A DNA stretch of 18,212 bases from JBNKFQ01 sp050289385 (GCA_050289385.1 JBNKFQ010000048.1:1-18212); one strand, 5' to 3'. Shown: positions 1-8,066, numbered from the stretch's first letter. The notes: a model not told the origin generated them from the letters alone. Numbers and translations: made by a program.

Positions 1-20
1 TCAAAATCCGGTTGTAACGC

Positions 21-608
21 CTATATTGTCCATTTGTTAATAATAAGCTTAAAGCTCAGGTCGCCCTGCTGGCCGCTGATTTTACCGGGTAGCAGCCAGC
101 CATTGATATTTTCATAACGTGAAAACTCCAGGTCCCATCCCGCCTGCGACAGAAAAGACAAGGTTCCGGTGTCGCTGTGAGTACGTTTATCAACGGGTTG
201 ATCCGGCGTGGGTATACCCCGTACCCACCAGGTAAGTGCTTCCACAGGCAGGGGCAAGCCCAGCAGTTGCCGGGTCAAGTCGGCGCTGGACGTTGCGAAG
301 TGTTGCTCGTCGCCTCGCTGCAGTATTACATGTTCAGGGTCACCGCTTATTCGAGTGGCATAGGCGCCAAACGGCCCGCTCAGGTGAACATCGAAATGGT
401 GTTGATTCTGGTGCCACTCCAGCAGCGCGCTGCCAGAGTCCCCGGGTGCGCGGTAACCGAGTTTGGCCTGTATGCGCCACTGCGTCAAAAGCGTCTGGTG
501 GTCGACAAAATCCTGCCAGTCAGATATTTGCGCGGGTTTAACAACGGGCTGCAAGGTACATGCAGAGAGCGCCATCAGTACAGCAATGAGAATAAACTGC
601 CGACACAT
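21..608 (-). CDS. lolB: Outer-membrane lipoprotein insertion protein LolB
   Basis: LolB is the outer-membrane receptor that takes lipoproteins from the periplasmic carrier LolA and inserts them into the inner leaflet of the outer membrane. The 195-residue product has a short hydrophobic signal and a lipobox (L-S-A-C, lipidated Cys17), as expected because LolB is itself a lipoprotein. The mature part has the LolB pattern: an early W-R-I-Q-A-K-L-G-Y strand, then S-G-S-A-L-L-E-W, L-S-G-P-F-G, L-L-G-L-P-L-P near residue 115 and W-W-V-R-G. The length matches the family. The start directly abuts the stop of the upstream TPR gene, so the two are probably translationally coupled. In related genomes lolB is followed by ispE, which would lie just beyond the left edge. 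Identification rests on motif recognition and synteny. Confidence 0.93.
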   Translation of the reverse strand: MCRQFILIAVLMALSACTLQPVVKPAQISDWQDFVDHQTLLTQWRIQAKLGYRAPGDSGSALLEWHQNQHHFDVHLSGPFGAYATRISGDPEHVILQRGDEQHFATSSADLTRQLLGLPLPVEALTWWVRGIPTPDQPVDKRTHSDTGTLSFLSQAGWDLEFSRYENINGWLLPGKISGQQGDLSFKLIINKWTI

Positions 609-2339
609 TTACTCGCTGGTTTCCAGACGTTCCATGACTTTTGTGATGGATGCGTGGTTCGGGTTGTCGCGCAGGCTGTCTTGCCACACTTTTCTGGCCT
701 CGTCCTTGCGGCCGAGCGACCACAGCACCTCTCCCAGATGTGCCGCTACCTCGGGGTCGGGCAAGGTTTCCATGGCGCGCTGCAAGTAAACCAGCGCTTC
801 TTCTGCCTTGCCCTGGCGGTACAGCACCCAGCCGAGGCTGTCCAGAGTAGCCGGGTCATCGGGGTTGAGTTTGAGTGCCCGTTTGATCAGATTGTAGGCT
901 TCTTCAAAGCGGTCGGTGTGGTTGGTGAGGGAATAGCCCAGCGCGTTGAGCACCATCGCGTTATTGGGATTGCTGTCGAGAATGGTGCGCAGGCTTTGTT
1001 CCGCCATTGCGACATTGCCTTGTCGCTCGCTCACCAGCGAGTGAGCATAAAGCAGCTGGTTATTGTCTGGCATCTCTTCCAGCGCAGCGGTTAGCAACTG
1101 GTTTGCTTCTGGCAAGCGATTGGCCTGAACCAGTAACTCCGATTCCACTTGATAAATGGCGGCTGCCTGTTTTGGGTGCTCCAGGCGCAGTTGCTTCAGG
1201 TACATGCGCGCTTCGGGCAGACTGCTTCTGGCCAACATCAGGTCTGACAGGCGGGCCGCGGCGTTCAGCATGTGTTGGCCCGAGCGTACCTGGCGGTAGT
1301 GTTTTTCTGCCAGGTTGCTGTCGTTCTTGTGTTCTGCCAGTTTGGCGAGCTGGTAGTGCGCATCTGCACTGTGGGTGGTGCTGCTCAACAGGTTGTTCAG
1401 CAGTTTTTCGGCGTAGTCGGGTATGCCAATTTCGATGCTGATAAGAGACAGGGAGTACATCAGCATATCGTCCTGCGGATAAAGGCTGGCAAGAGTAGAC
1501 AGCTCCTGACGAGTGCGATCGAGGTCTATGCCTGCCCACATCTGAATGGCATGCAGCCGCAATTGTTTGCTCTCGGGCAGCAAGAACAAGGCGTCATCCA
1601 GTGCCGCCCTGGCGGCATCGAGCTTGCCTTGCTGTTGCAATATCTGTGCTCTCAGCAGTAGTGAGGGTTCACTTTTGCTGTCGCGCTCCAGCAAACTCTG
1701 GACCACAGCCAGCGCAGACGAGGCTTCGCCCTGGCGCCACAGCAGGGTAGCTTTGGCTAACTGGGCGTCAGGTGTATTGGCCAGCTCCGGGTCAAGCGTT
1801 GTCCAGGCGGCGAGCAGGTCCGCGCGTTGCTCCTTGCTGGCAGATGCGGACCAGGTTGCCAGTGAGCGCAATGGCTCACCTTCGCCATGTTCCAGCATAT
1901 ATACCGCGTGTGGAAAGGCTTTTACCAGTTGCCGGGCCAGCCCCAGATAGTGGGCGGCAAAACGGCGTGCTTCAATGTTGTCCGGCTCCAGTTCGCTCCA
2001 CAGTTGTGCCAGGCTCAATGCGTGGCTGTTGGCGTCGAGCAGGGCTGCCACCCGTGTGGCGCGAGCGATAATAACCGGGTCACGGGTGGTGAATGCCTGT
2101 TTGATGTATTTGGTGAGTGTTACGCCATATTCATTGCGGGAGCCGGCAATTTCGGCCACCAGCAGGTCGTACAGTGTCTCTGCCGGAAACGGTTTGGCAG
2201 GCACTTCCACTTTTTTAACGGGCAGGTAATAAACAGGTTGTGGCGTGGCCGCTGTCTTTGGCGGAACTGTGTTGGTGCAGCCAATCAGGCCGGTGATGAC
2301 CGCGCCACCAATTACAGTAAAGAGTCTGGTTTTTGTCAT
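609..2339 (-). CDS. TPR-repeat lipoprotein upstream of lolB (PA4667-like)
   Basis: A 576-residue protein made almost entirely of tetratricopeptide-type helical repeats. The clearest units are in the C-terminal third (N-A-L-G-Y-S-L-T, then L-D-S-L-G-W-V-L-Y-R-Q-G-K-A-E-E-A). It starts with a lipoprotein signal, lipobox L-I-G-C with Cys21. I start it at the ATG at 2339, where the signal peptide begins and an AAGG lies upstream on the coding strand; an in-frame ATG 18 codons earlier would bury the signal. The order TPR protein then lolB, divergent from hemA, is the same as in Pseudomonas, where this is a conserved TPR protein of poorly known role. Its coupling to lolB suggests a role in the cell envelope, but that is inference. 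No catalytic motif is visible. Confidence 0.87.
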   Translation of the reverse strand: MTKTRLFTVIGGAVITGLIGCTNTVPPKTAATPQPVYYLPVKKVEVPAKPFPAETLYDLLVAEIAGSRNEYGVTLTKYIKQAFTTRDPVIIARATRVAALLDANSHALSLAQLWSELEPDNIEARRFAAHYLGLARQLVKAFPHAVYMLEHGEGEPLRSLATWSASASKEQRADLLAAWTTLDPELANTPDAQLAKATLLWRQGEASSALAVVQSLLERDSKSEPSLLLRAQILQQQGKLDAARAALDDALFLLPESKQLRLHAIQMWAGIDLDRTRQELSTLASLYPQDDMLMYSLSLISIEIGIPDYAEKLLNNLLSSTTHSADAHYQLAKLAEHKNDSNLAEKHYRQVRSGQHMLNAAARLSDLMLARSSLPEARMYLKQLRLEHPKQAAAIYQVESELLVQANRLPEANQLLTAALEEMPDNNQLLYAHSLVSERQGNVAMAEQSLRTILDSNPNNAMVLNALGYSLTNHTDRFEEAYNLIKRALKLNPDDPATLDSLGWVLYRQGKAEEALVYLQRAMETLPDPEVAAHLGEVLWSLGRKDEARKVWQDSLRDNPNHASITKVMERLETSE

Positions 2340-2468
2340 AGCAACGATACCTTCAGATTGGTACACGTTATCGTCAGTGCGCGCTAAAGGCAAGACAGAA
2401 AGTGCGTTGTTCCGGTTTATGACTCATGCCGGGCCTGTCAAATTCAAAAGGTCTGTTCATGCCTTTGA

Positions 2469-2486
2469 TCGCACGCTTTGGTGCGA
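2469..2486 (+). other. Small inverted repeat in the hemA leader
   Basis: TCGCAC, a 6-base loop (GCTTTG), then GTGCGA form a perfect 6-bp hairpin about 90 bases before the hemA start, in the 235-bp region between the divergent TPR gene and hemA. It could be an operator half-site pair or an RNA stem. No T tract follows, so it is not an intrinsic terminator. I saw no convincing paired -35/-10 for hemA nearby. Confidence 0.3.
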
Positions 2487-2574
2487 GTTCACGAGCGCCA
2501 AAAATATCCGGGCTTGTGTTCATGGGCAGGTAACGCGGAAAATACCCGGTCTGGAACAGCAACAGTTTGACGTT

Positions 2575-3852
2575 ATGAGTTTTCTTGCGCTCGGGATCAA
2601 TCACCGCACAGCCGCTCTGGAGGTCAGGGAACAGGTGGCATTTGCCCCGGAAAAAATGGTGGAGGCACTGCAGCAAGCGTGTAAAGCCGCTGATTTGAGT
2701 GAGGTGGTTATTGTGTCTACCTGCAACCGCACAGAGGTATACAGTGTCGGACAGGGGGATGCGGACAAGCTGCTGGACTGGTTGGGCCAGCATCATGGCT
2801 TGTCTGCCGGACAACTGGCCGACAGCCATTACCTGTACCGTGAAGAGGATATGGTGCGCCATTTGATGCGGGTGGCTTGCGGTCTGGACTCCATGGTGCT
2901 GGGCGAACCCCAGATTCTGGGGCAGATCAAGTCTTCGTATGCCGTGGCGCGCGAAGCGGGCACGGTTGCCGGTGGCCTCAATTCGGTATTTCAATACGCT
3001 TTTTCGGTGGCCAAGCGCGTGCGCACACATACAGCAATCGGTGAAAATCCGGTGTCGGTAGCCTATGCCGCAGTGAGCCTCGCCCAACAAATTTTTTCTG
3101 ATCTCAGCCGTGAACACGCTCTGTTGATTGGTGCGGGTGAGACCGTTGAGCTGGTCGCCCGACATTTGAAAGAAAAGAAAATAGGGAGCATCACGGTTGC
3201 CAATCGCACCCTGAGCCGGGCCCAGGAGTTGGCAGACAAATTTGGTGCGGAGGCGATTTTGTTATCGGATATTCCGGAGCATTTGCACCATGCCGATATC
3301 GTCATATCGTCAACGGCGAGCCAACTTCCCATTCTCGGCAAGGGTGCAGTCGAGTCGGCGTTAAAAGTGCGCAAGCACAGGCCGATGTTTATGGTGGATA
3401 TTGCAGTGCCACGGGATATTGAGCCGGAGGTGGCTCGGCTGGACGATGTCTACCTGTATTCGGTGGATGACCTGAAGGAAGTGATTGATGAAAATATTCG
3501 CTCCCGTGAGATTGCGGCGCACAAGGCCGAGGAAATCATCGATCAGGGCATAGACGAATGGTGTCGCCAGGTTCGTGCGCTCAATGTGGTGGATACCATT
3601 CGCATATTTCGAGCCAGCACGAAAACTGTTAGCGACGCCGAGCTGGAGAAGGCGTTGCGCTTGTTGGCTCGCGGTGAAGATCCCGAGCAGATCTTGCGCT
3701 CACTGGCGCGTAATTTAACCAACAAGTTTTTACACGAACCCACCACTCGCCTGAAACAGGCCAGCGAAGCTGGTCAGGTTGAACGTATAGAGTGGGCGAC
3801 GGAGTTGTTTGGTTTGGAGACTCCCAACCGGGATGATAAACAGGATTCCTGA
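2575..3852 (+). CDS. hemA: Glutamyl-tRNA reductase
   Basis: HemA reduces glutamyl-tRNA(Glu) with NADPH to glutamate-1-semialdehyde, the first committed step of C5-pathway tetrapyrrole (heme) synthesis. The 425-residue protein has the N-terminal catalytic domain with G-I-N-H-R-T-A at 7-13 and the active-site S-T-C-N-R-T-E (nucleophile Cys50). The signature L-G-E-P-Q-I-L-G-Q-I-K follows, then an NADPH-binding domain with G-A-G-E-T and A-N-R-T, D-I-A-V-P-R-D-I, and a helical C-terminal dimerisation domain. The reading frame is open far upstream, but the ATG at 2575 gives the canonical M-S-F-L-A-L-G-I-N-H-R-T beginning. It is followed by prfA and prmC, the usual gammaproteobacterial order. The stop codon lies at the very edge of a palindromic repeat, so the last residues may come from that element. 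Confidence 0.96.
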   Translation: MSFLALGINHRTAALEVREQVAFAPEKMVEALQQACKAADLSEVVIVSTCNRTEVYSVGQGDADKLLDWLGQHHGLSAGQLADSHYLYREEDMVRHLMRVACGLDSMVLGEPQILGQIKSSYAVAREAGTVAGGLNSVFQYAFSVAKRVRTHTAIGENPVSVAYAAVSLAQQIFSDLSREHALLIGAGETVELVARHLKEKKIGSITVANRTLSRAQELADKFGAEAILLSDIPEHLHHADIVISSTASQLPILGKGAVESALKVRKHRPMFMVDIAVPRDIEPEVARLDDVYLYSVDDLKEVIDENIRSREIAAHKAEEIIDQGIDEWCRQVRALNVVDTIRIFRASTKTVSDAELEKALRLLARGEDPEQILRSLARNLTNKFLHEPTTRLKQASEAGQVERIEWATELFGLETPNRDDKQDS

Positions 3853-3915
3853 TTCCTGCGCGGACGGGAATCCATATCGCTTGAACACAGACTCCCGCTT
3901 TCGCGGGAGTGACGG
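3851..3915. repeat. Palindromic intergenic repeat ('HSRESGN' type) between hemA and prfA
   Basis: The whole 71-bp hemA-prfA gap is one repeat-like element. The right half is a perfect 8-bp stem ACTCCCGC/GCGGGAGT (3891-3898 and 3903-3910) with loop TTTC, followed by GACGG. The left half is a decayed counterpart (ATTCC at 3852-3856 facing GGGAAT at 3866-3871). Its minus-strand translation in two frames gives the peptides R-H-S-R-E-S-G-S and S-L-P-R-K-R-E-S. These are the hallmark of a mobile palindromic repeat family that is often mis-annotated as small proteins in many proteobacteria (related in form to Neisseria dRS3 repeats). It has no coding capacity and depends on other functions for any movement. 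The right hairpin ends 13 bases before the prfA ATG. Confidence 0.75.
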
Positions 3916-3923
3916 AAACAAAG

Positions 3924-5009
3924 ATGAAAAAAAGTATTCTTGAAAAACTCGAGCATTTGACTGAGCGCTACGAGGAAGTTGGAGTGTCGCTGGGCGACCC
4001 GGATATTATTTCTGACCAGAAACGCTTTCAGGCCTTGTCGCGAGAATATGCCGAGCTTGAGCCGGTGGTCAAAACCTACACCCGTTATCAGCGGCTGTTG
4101 TCTGATATTGAGGATGCGTCTGCGTTGTTAAAAGATGCCGACAGCGACATGCGTGATATGGCCCAGGAAGAGCTGAAAAACGGAGAGGCCGAAAAAGACG
4201 AGCTGGAACTGGAATTGCAAAAGCTGTTGCTGCCGAAAGACGAAAATGACGACAAAAATGTCTTTCTGGAAGTGCGTGCCGGTACCGGAGGTGACGAAGC
4301 CGCTATTTTTTCCGGTGATCTTTTTCGCATGTATTCTCGCTACGCGGAGACCCGGGGGTGGCGCGTGGAAGTGGTCAGCGCTCGCGAAGGGGAACATGGC
4401 GGCTATAAAGAGATTATTACCCGAGTGGTAGGAAACGGGGCTTATTCACAGCTGAAGTTTGAGTCCGGCGCGCATCGGGTTCAGCGTGTGCCAGAGACGG
4501 AATCACAGGGGCGCATTCACACGTCTGCTTGTACCGTAGCCGTTATGCCCGAGGCGGATGATGTCGGCACCATTGATATTAATCCTGCTGATTTGCGAAT
4601 AGATACATTCCGCTCTTCGGGAGCCGGTGGCCAGCATGTTAATACCACCGACTCGGCGATTCGTATTACACATTTACCCACCGGACTGGTGGTGGAGTGC
4701 CAGGACGAGCGTTCGCAACATAAAAACAAGGCCAAGGCCATGAGTTTATTGCAGTCGCGCTTGCAGCAGCAGGCTGAATCGCAGGTTGCGCAGGAAAAAG
4801 CCGACGCTCGCCGTTTGCTGGTGGGCAGTGGCGATCGTTCCGAGCGCATTCGTACATACAACTATCCGCAAGGCCGAGTAACTGATCACCGCATTAATCT
4901 TACCCTGTACAAGCTGGATGAAATAATGGAAGGAAAGCTTGACGCGGTGGTGCAGCCTTTGATTACCGAATATCAGGCCGACCAATTGGCCGCGCTGGCA
5001 GACGAGTGA
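3924..5009 (+). CDS. prfA: Peptide chain release factor 1
   Basis: RF1 recognises UAA and UAG in the ribosomal A site and triggers peptidyl-tRNA hydrolysis. The 361 residues match the family length. The N-terminal coiled-coil domain is followed by V-R-A-G-T-G-G-D-E-A, the codon-recognition tripeptide in the form P-E-T at 190-192 (P-x-T is the RF1 hallmark), the H-T-S-A-C-T-V-A-V-M-P-E stretch, and the catalytic GGQ loop at 235-237 inside R-S-S-G-A-G-G-Q-H-V-N. The start is the ATG at 3924 with a GGAAA-type site a few bases upstream. An in-frame ATG five codons earlier lies inside the palindromic repeat and is unlikely. The next gene, prmC, encodes the enzyme that methylates the GGQ glutamine (Gln237 here), and their ends overlap by one base. 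Confidence 0.97.
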   Translation: MKKSILEKLEHLTERYEEVGVSLGDPDIISDQKRFQALSREYAELEPVVKTYTRYQRLLSDIEDASALLKDADSDMRDMAQEELKNGEAEKDELELELQKLLLPKDENDDKNVFLEVRAGTGGDEAAIFSGDLFRMYSRYAETRGWRVEVVSAREGEHGGYKEIITRVVGNGAYSQLKFESGAHRVQRVPETESQGRIHTSACTVAVMPEADDVGTIDINPADLRIDTFRSSGAGGQHVNTTDSAIRITHLPTGLVVECQDERSQHKNKAKAMSLLQSRLQQQAESQVAQEKADARRLLVGSGDRSERIRTYNYPQGRVTDHRINLTLYKLDEIMEGKLDAVVQPLITEYQADQLAALADE

Positions 5010-5854
5010 TGGCCACCGTTGCCGATGCCTTGCGCTGCAGCGCCGAGTTGGCCGATATTTCCAACACACCGCGCCTGGATGTGGAAGTGTTGCTGGCCCA
5101 CGCGATTGGCAAGGACCGCACCTACCTGTTTACCTGGCCGGAACATGATTTGTCGTCTGATCAAATCAATCACTTTGAGAGTTTGCTTGAGCGTCGCAAG
5201 TCGGGTGAACCGGTAGCGTACATTACCGGGGTGCGCGAATTCTGGTCACTGCCACTGGCTGTTAGCAAGGCCACACTGATTCCCCGACCGGAAACGGAAA
5301 TACTGGTGCAGGCGGCACTCGATTTGTGTTTGCCCGCAACAGCACGCGTTCTGGACCTCGGCACGGGCACTGGCGCGATTGCCCTGGCACTGGCGACAGA
5401 GCGGCCACAGTGGTCTGTTGTCGCGGTTGATAATGTGCCTGAAGCAGTTGCGCTGGCTCAGGGTAATTGTGAAAAACTGGCCTTGTCAAATGTTGTTATC
5501 AAACAGAGCGACTGGTTTTCGGCGCTTGAGAGGACAGAGCCCTTTGATTTGATTGTGAGTAACCCTCCCTATATTGACGTGCAAGATCCCCACCTTGTTC
5601 AGGGGGATGTACGTTTTGAACCGCGTTCAGCGCTGGTGGCTGAACAAAAAGGGTTGGCAGAAATAGAACACATTGCAAAAACAGTGGGCGATTTTTTAAA
5701 CTCCGGTGCCTGGTTGATGTTCGAGCATGGCTTTGAGCAAGGGAACGCTGTGCGCAATTTATTGGGGAAATACGGATTTTCTGAAGTGATCACACAGACG
5801 GATTTTGCCGGGCGAGATCGTGTCACATTCGGGAAAACTCAGGGGCAGCCGTGA
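5009..5854 (+). CDS. prmC: Release factor glutamine N5-methyltransferase
   Basis: PrmC (formerly HemK) uses S-adenosylmethionine to methylate the glutamine of the GGQ motif in RF1 and RF2. The 281-residue protein has the small helical N-terminal domain, the T-L-I-P-R-P-E-T-E motif, the SAM-binding D-L-G-T-G-T-G-A-I-A-L-A motif, and the catalytic N-P-P-Y at 185-188 that holds the substrate amide. The ATG at 5009 overlaps the prfA stop as TGATG, the usual coupled arrangement; a GTG one codon earlier is also in frame but less likely. The gene ends 14 bases from the convergent AMMECR1 gene and no terminator is visible between them. Pseudomonas has other genes after prmC; here the synteny changes. 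Confidence 0.96.
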   Translation: MATVADALRCSAELADISNTPRLDVEVLLAHAIGKDRTYLFTWPEHDLSSDQINHFESLLERRKSGEPVAYITGVREFWSLPLAVSKATLIPRPETEILVQAALDLCLPATARVLDLGTGTGAIALALATERPQWSVVAVDNVPEAVALAQGNCEKLALSNVVIKQSDWFSALERTEPFDLIVSNPPYIDVQDPHLVQGDVRFEPRSALVAEQKGLAEIEHIAKTVGDFLNSGAWLMFEHGFEQGNAVRNLLGKYGFSEVITQTDFAGRDRVTFGKTQGQP

Positions 5855-5868
5855 TGGCTCCCGGGGTT

Positions 5869-6486
5869 TTATTCAGAAAATGTAATCGTGCGGTATCGCC
5901 ATACTTGTATTCGATCTGACCAGTGTTGAGCGGCCAACCCGGCTTTTATTTTCAACTGCCTCATAAATTCCGCCCTGTCTGACAGATGTTGCCAGGTGAT
6001 CGGCGGAAAGTTGGCGCGGTGTACGCCTTCCTGAATAATGACTCCGTCCTCATCCGGTTTCAGTTGTGACAGCAAGTCGGGTTCGTTGGCAAAGGCAATA
6101 GGAACTGGCGTTGTCAGTACCGAAATTTCGATTTGAATATTCCCCTCATCTTCTTTTTTTAAAGCTGGAAAACGAGGGTCCTCAAATGCAGAGGCGTGAG
6201 CATTGTGGATCACATCGCTCACCAGAGGCCGCCAGGCCTTGTCGGTGCCGATGCAACCACATAACTCTCGTTGTTGACGAGTATTATTTAAATGACGAGG
6301 GTTATTTAAATACAGACGAACAAAACTCGCCGCCTCTTGTTGCAGTGCCGGCGGAAAATTCTGCGGATCAACCGACAGCTCCTTGCGGGTAAACAAAAAG
6401 CAGCGAATGCAGTCGCGCGCCAGTGCCAGCAGCAAGCTTTGCTCTTGATAATCAAGGGGCAAAAAATGGTTGTTCTCTATTGGCAT
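5869..6486 (-). CDS. AMMECR1-domain protein (AmrA / AmmeMemoRadiSam protein A type)
   Basis: The 205-residue protein belongs to the AMMECR1 family. Visible family features are G-C-I-G within L-C-G-C-I-G at 75-80, followed by T-D-K-A-W-R-P-L. Next come S-A-F-E-D-P-R-F, I-E-I-S-V-L-T-T-P, D-G-V-I-I-Q-E-G and a C-terminal helix ending near I-Q-V-W-R-Y. Bacterial members often sit beside a Memo-family protein and a radical SAM protein (the AmmeMemoRadiSam set), but neither partner is here. The only same-strand neighbour is a MATE exporter 85 bases upstream. Before the conserved motif there is an unusual L-N-N-P-R-H-L-N-N-T-R segment encoded by a tandem 18-bp repeat. The usual L-R-G-C-I-G arginine reads as Cys. 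Biochemical function is not established for the family; do not infer a reaction. Confidence 0.85.
   Translation of the reverse strand: MPIENNHFLPLDYQEQSLLLALARDCIRCFLFTRKELSVDPQNFPPALQQEAASFVRLYLNNPRHLNNTRQQRELCGCIGTDKAWRPLVSDVIHNAHASAFEDPRFPALKKEDEGNIQIEISVLTTPVPIAFANEPDLLSQLKPDEDGVIIQEGVHRANFPPITWQHLSDRAEFMRQLKIKAGLAAQHWSDRIQVWRYRTITFSE
6277..6312. repeat. Tandem 18-bp repeat inside the AMMECR1 gene
   Basis: Two adjacent 18-base units, 6277-6294 and 6295-6312, share 15 of 18 positions, including the 10-mer TTATTTAAAT. On the coding strand they encode Y-L-N-N-P-R and H-L-N-N-T-R, adding about six residues in a loop just before the conserved G-C-I-G motif. The frame is kept, which is consistent with slippage or a small duplication tolerated in a loop. 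Confidence 0.8.
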
Positions 6487-6571
6487 GGCAACTGCCCTGT
6501 TTGAGAATTATTTGATTCGGGGGGCAACAATAGTGTGACACCAAAATCCCGTTGAAATAAAGTGCCACGTC

Positions 6572-7936
6572 TCAGTTCCGTTTTTTTTGTACCCGCCAGA
6601 GTATCAGGCCAAGCGCCAGAGCCGATAGCGTTAAGGTAAATATCAGGCCTACCCAAAAACCCGCAACGCCCATTGCCGGCCCCCACCAGTCGGTCAACGC
6701 CAGTGACCAGGATAGCGGAAAACCCACCAGCCAGAAAGCGATAAATTGAATGTACATCGTTGGCCTGGTGACTTTGTAGCCGCGCAAAGCTCCTTGCGCA
6801 CCAATTGCCAGCGCGTCCATAAATCGATAGCCCGCCGCCAGCAACAGCAATTCGGCTGCAATGGCAGACACTTCGTTATCGCTTGTAAACAGTGTTGCGA
6901 TATCTTGTCGAAACAGGATATACGTTAGTACCTGCAGCAGGGCAATTGCGGCAATCAGTGCCATTCCTGCCCAGCAGATGCTTTGCGCCTCATCGCGTTC
7001 CTTGCGTCCCAACTGGTGTGAAATGGCAATAGTGATGCTTTGTGCAATGCCGAAAGGAATAATGAACATGAGAGCATCAAACTGGAAGGCAATGCTATGG
7101 CCTGATATAACCTCCGCGCCCATATGCGCCACCATCAGAGGGATAATGCTGAAGTATCCGAATTCAAACAAAATTGAGCCGGCGATCGGTACGCCCAGAT
7201 ATAAAATTTCCCGGATTGTGGCCAGATGAGGGCGAGTAAAACAGGTGAGCAGGGCAAAGCAGCGAACCGCTTTGCCGCGAGCCAGATAAAAAGTGGCTGC
7301 AATGATTTGGCAGGTGACAGAGCACAGCGCTGCCCAGCCGCACCCTGCGCCGCCCAGCTTCGGCAAGCCCAGTTTGCCAGACACCAGACACCAGGCGAGA
7401 GGCATATGCAGCAGCAGTCCGCCTGCGTTCAACATCATCGCCACCCTGGGGGAGCCGGTGGCCTCCAGCGTGGTGCGTATGGTGATGTAGATAAAGTAAC
7501 ACGGCAGAGCGATCATCATCGGCGTCATATAGCCTCGGGCGATGTCCGCGACCCCGGTTTCCGAGCCCAGGACGCCAACCAGTTGTATTCCTCCGGCCAT
7601 AATCAGGACTGTAATAATGCCCAGCGGAATTGCCATCCACAGGCATTGCTGGAACTGGTTGCGCACAGCCCGGTTGTCACCGGCACCGTAGTGGTGGCCC
7701 ACCATCGGTGCGTTGGCAAACAGAATTCCACCCAAAATAAGAAAAATAAATGTGCTGATGCTGTTGCCCAGAGTGACGCCTGCCAGATCTGTGGGACTGG
7801 TGCGTCCGGTCACAAATACGTTGGTCAGACCAACGCCAACCATGGCAGCCTGACCGATAATTATCGGCAGACCAAAATTAAAAAGGCGAATGGCGTCCGT
7901 TAGCAGTCGACGGTGAGCCAATGAATCTTGCTGCAT
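6572..7936 (-). CDS. MATE-family multidrug/cation exporter
   Basis: A 454-residue polytopic membrane protein of the multidrug and toxic compound extrusion family (NorM-like), expected to export organic cations in exchange for Na+ or H+. The N-terminal half shows the family pattern: L-P-I-I-I-G-Q-A-A-M near residue 24, T-D-L-A-G-V-T-L-G-N-S and P-M-V-G-H-H-Y-G-A-G. The second half repeats it with L-G-V-P-I-A-G-S-I-L-F-E and I-A-I-S-H-Q-L-G. About twelve hydrophobic segments can be made out, in the usual 6+6 arrangement. The start ATG at 7936 has AGGA about ten bases upstream. Substrate cannot be read from sequence, so I give no symbol. It is divergent from the doxX-like gene across a 257-bp region. 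Confidence 0.92.
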   Translation of the reverse strand: MQQDSLAHRRLLTDAIRLFNFGLPIIIGQAAMVGVGLTNVFVTGRTSPTDLAGVTLGNSISTFIFLILGGILFANAPMVGHHYGAGDNRAVRNQFQQCLWMAIPLGIITVLIMAGGIQLVGVLGSETGVADIARGYMTPMMIALPCYFIYITIRTTLEATGSPRVAMMLNAGGLLLHMPLAWCLVSGKLGLPKLGGAGCGWAALCSVTCQIIAATFYLARGKAVRCFALLTCFTRPHLATIREILYLGVPIAGSILFEFGYFSIIPLMVAHMGAEVISGHSIAFQFDALMFIIPFGIAQSITIAISHQLGRKERDEAQSICWAGMALIAAIALLQVLTYILFRQDIATLFTSDNEVSAIAAELLLLAAGYRFMDALAIGAQGALRGYKVTRPTMYIQFIAFWLVGFPLSWSLALTDWWGPAMGVAGFWVGLIFTLTLSALALGLILWRVQKKRN

Positions 7937-8060
7937 GTCTTGATTGTCCTGAACTCCGGGAATGCAAACAAATGCATCGAGCCTTGCCTGGTATTAATCA
8001 AAACAACAAGCCTGGAAGTTGTGGAATTTTTGCATAAACGGATAGTCTGGATTATACGCA

Positions 8061-8066
8061 TATAAT
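8061..8066 (+). promoter_or_regulatory. Candidate -10 element before the DoxX-family gene
   Basis: A perfect TATAAT lies 128 bases before the DoxX start. No good -35 sits 16-18 bases upstream (TTGCAT at 8030 is too far for this -10, though it could pair with TTATAC at 8052 at a spacing of 16). A long leader would follow. The call is tentative. Confidence 0.3.

Noticed and set aside
177..1094. A 305-codon plus-strand frame over lolB and the TPR gene
   Set aside because: Antisense to two well-supported genes, with no recognisable domain.
3730..3956. Two short minus-strand frames with R-H-S-R-E-S-G-S and R-K-R-E-S peptides
   Set aside because: These are the well-known artefact of translating a palindromic intergenic repeat; annotated as the repeat instead.
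4491..4499. P-E-T instead of the E. coli P-A-T tripeptide in release factor 1
   Set aside because: The middle position of the P-x-T tripeptide varies among bacteria and P-E-T is common; codon specificity is not expected to change.
5006..5011. GTG at 5006 as the start of prmC
   Set aside because: The ATG one codon later forms the typical TGATG overlap with prfA and is preferred; the difference is one residue.
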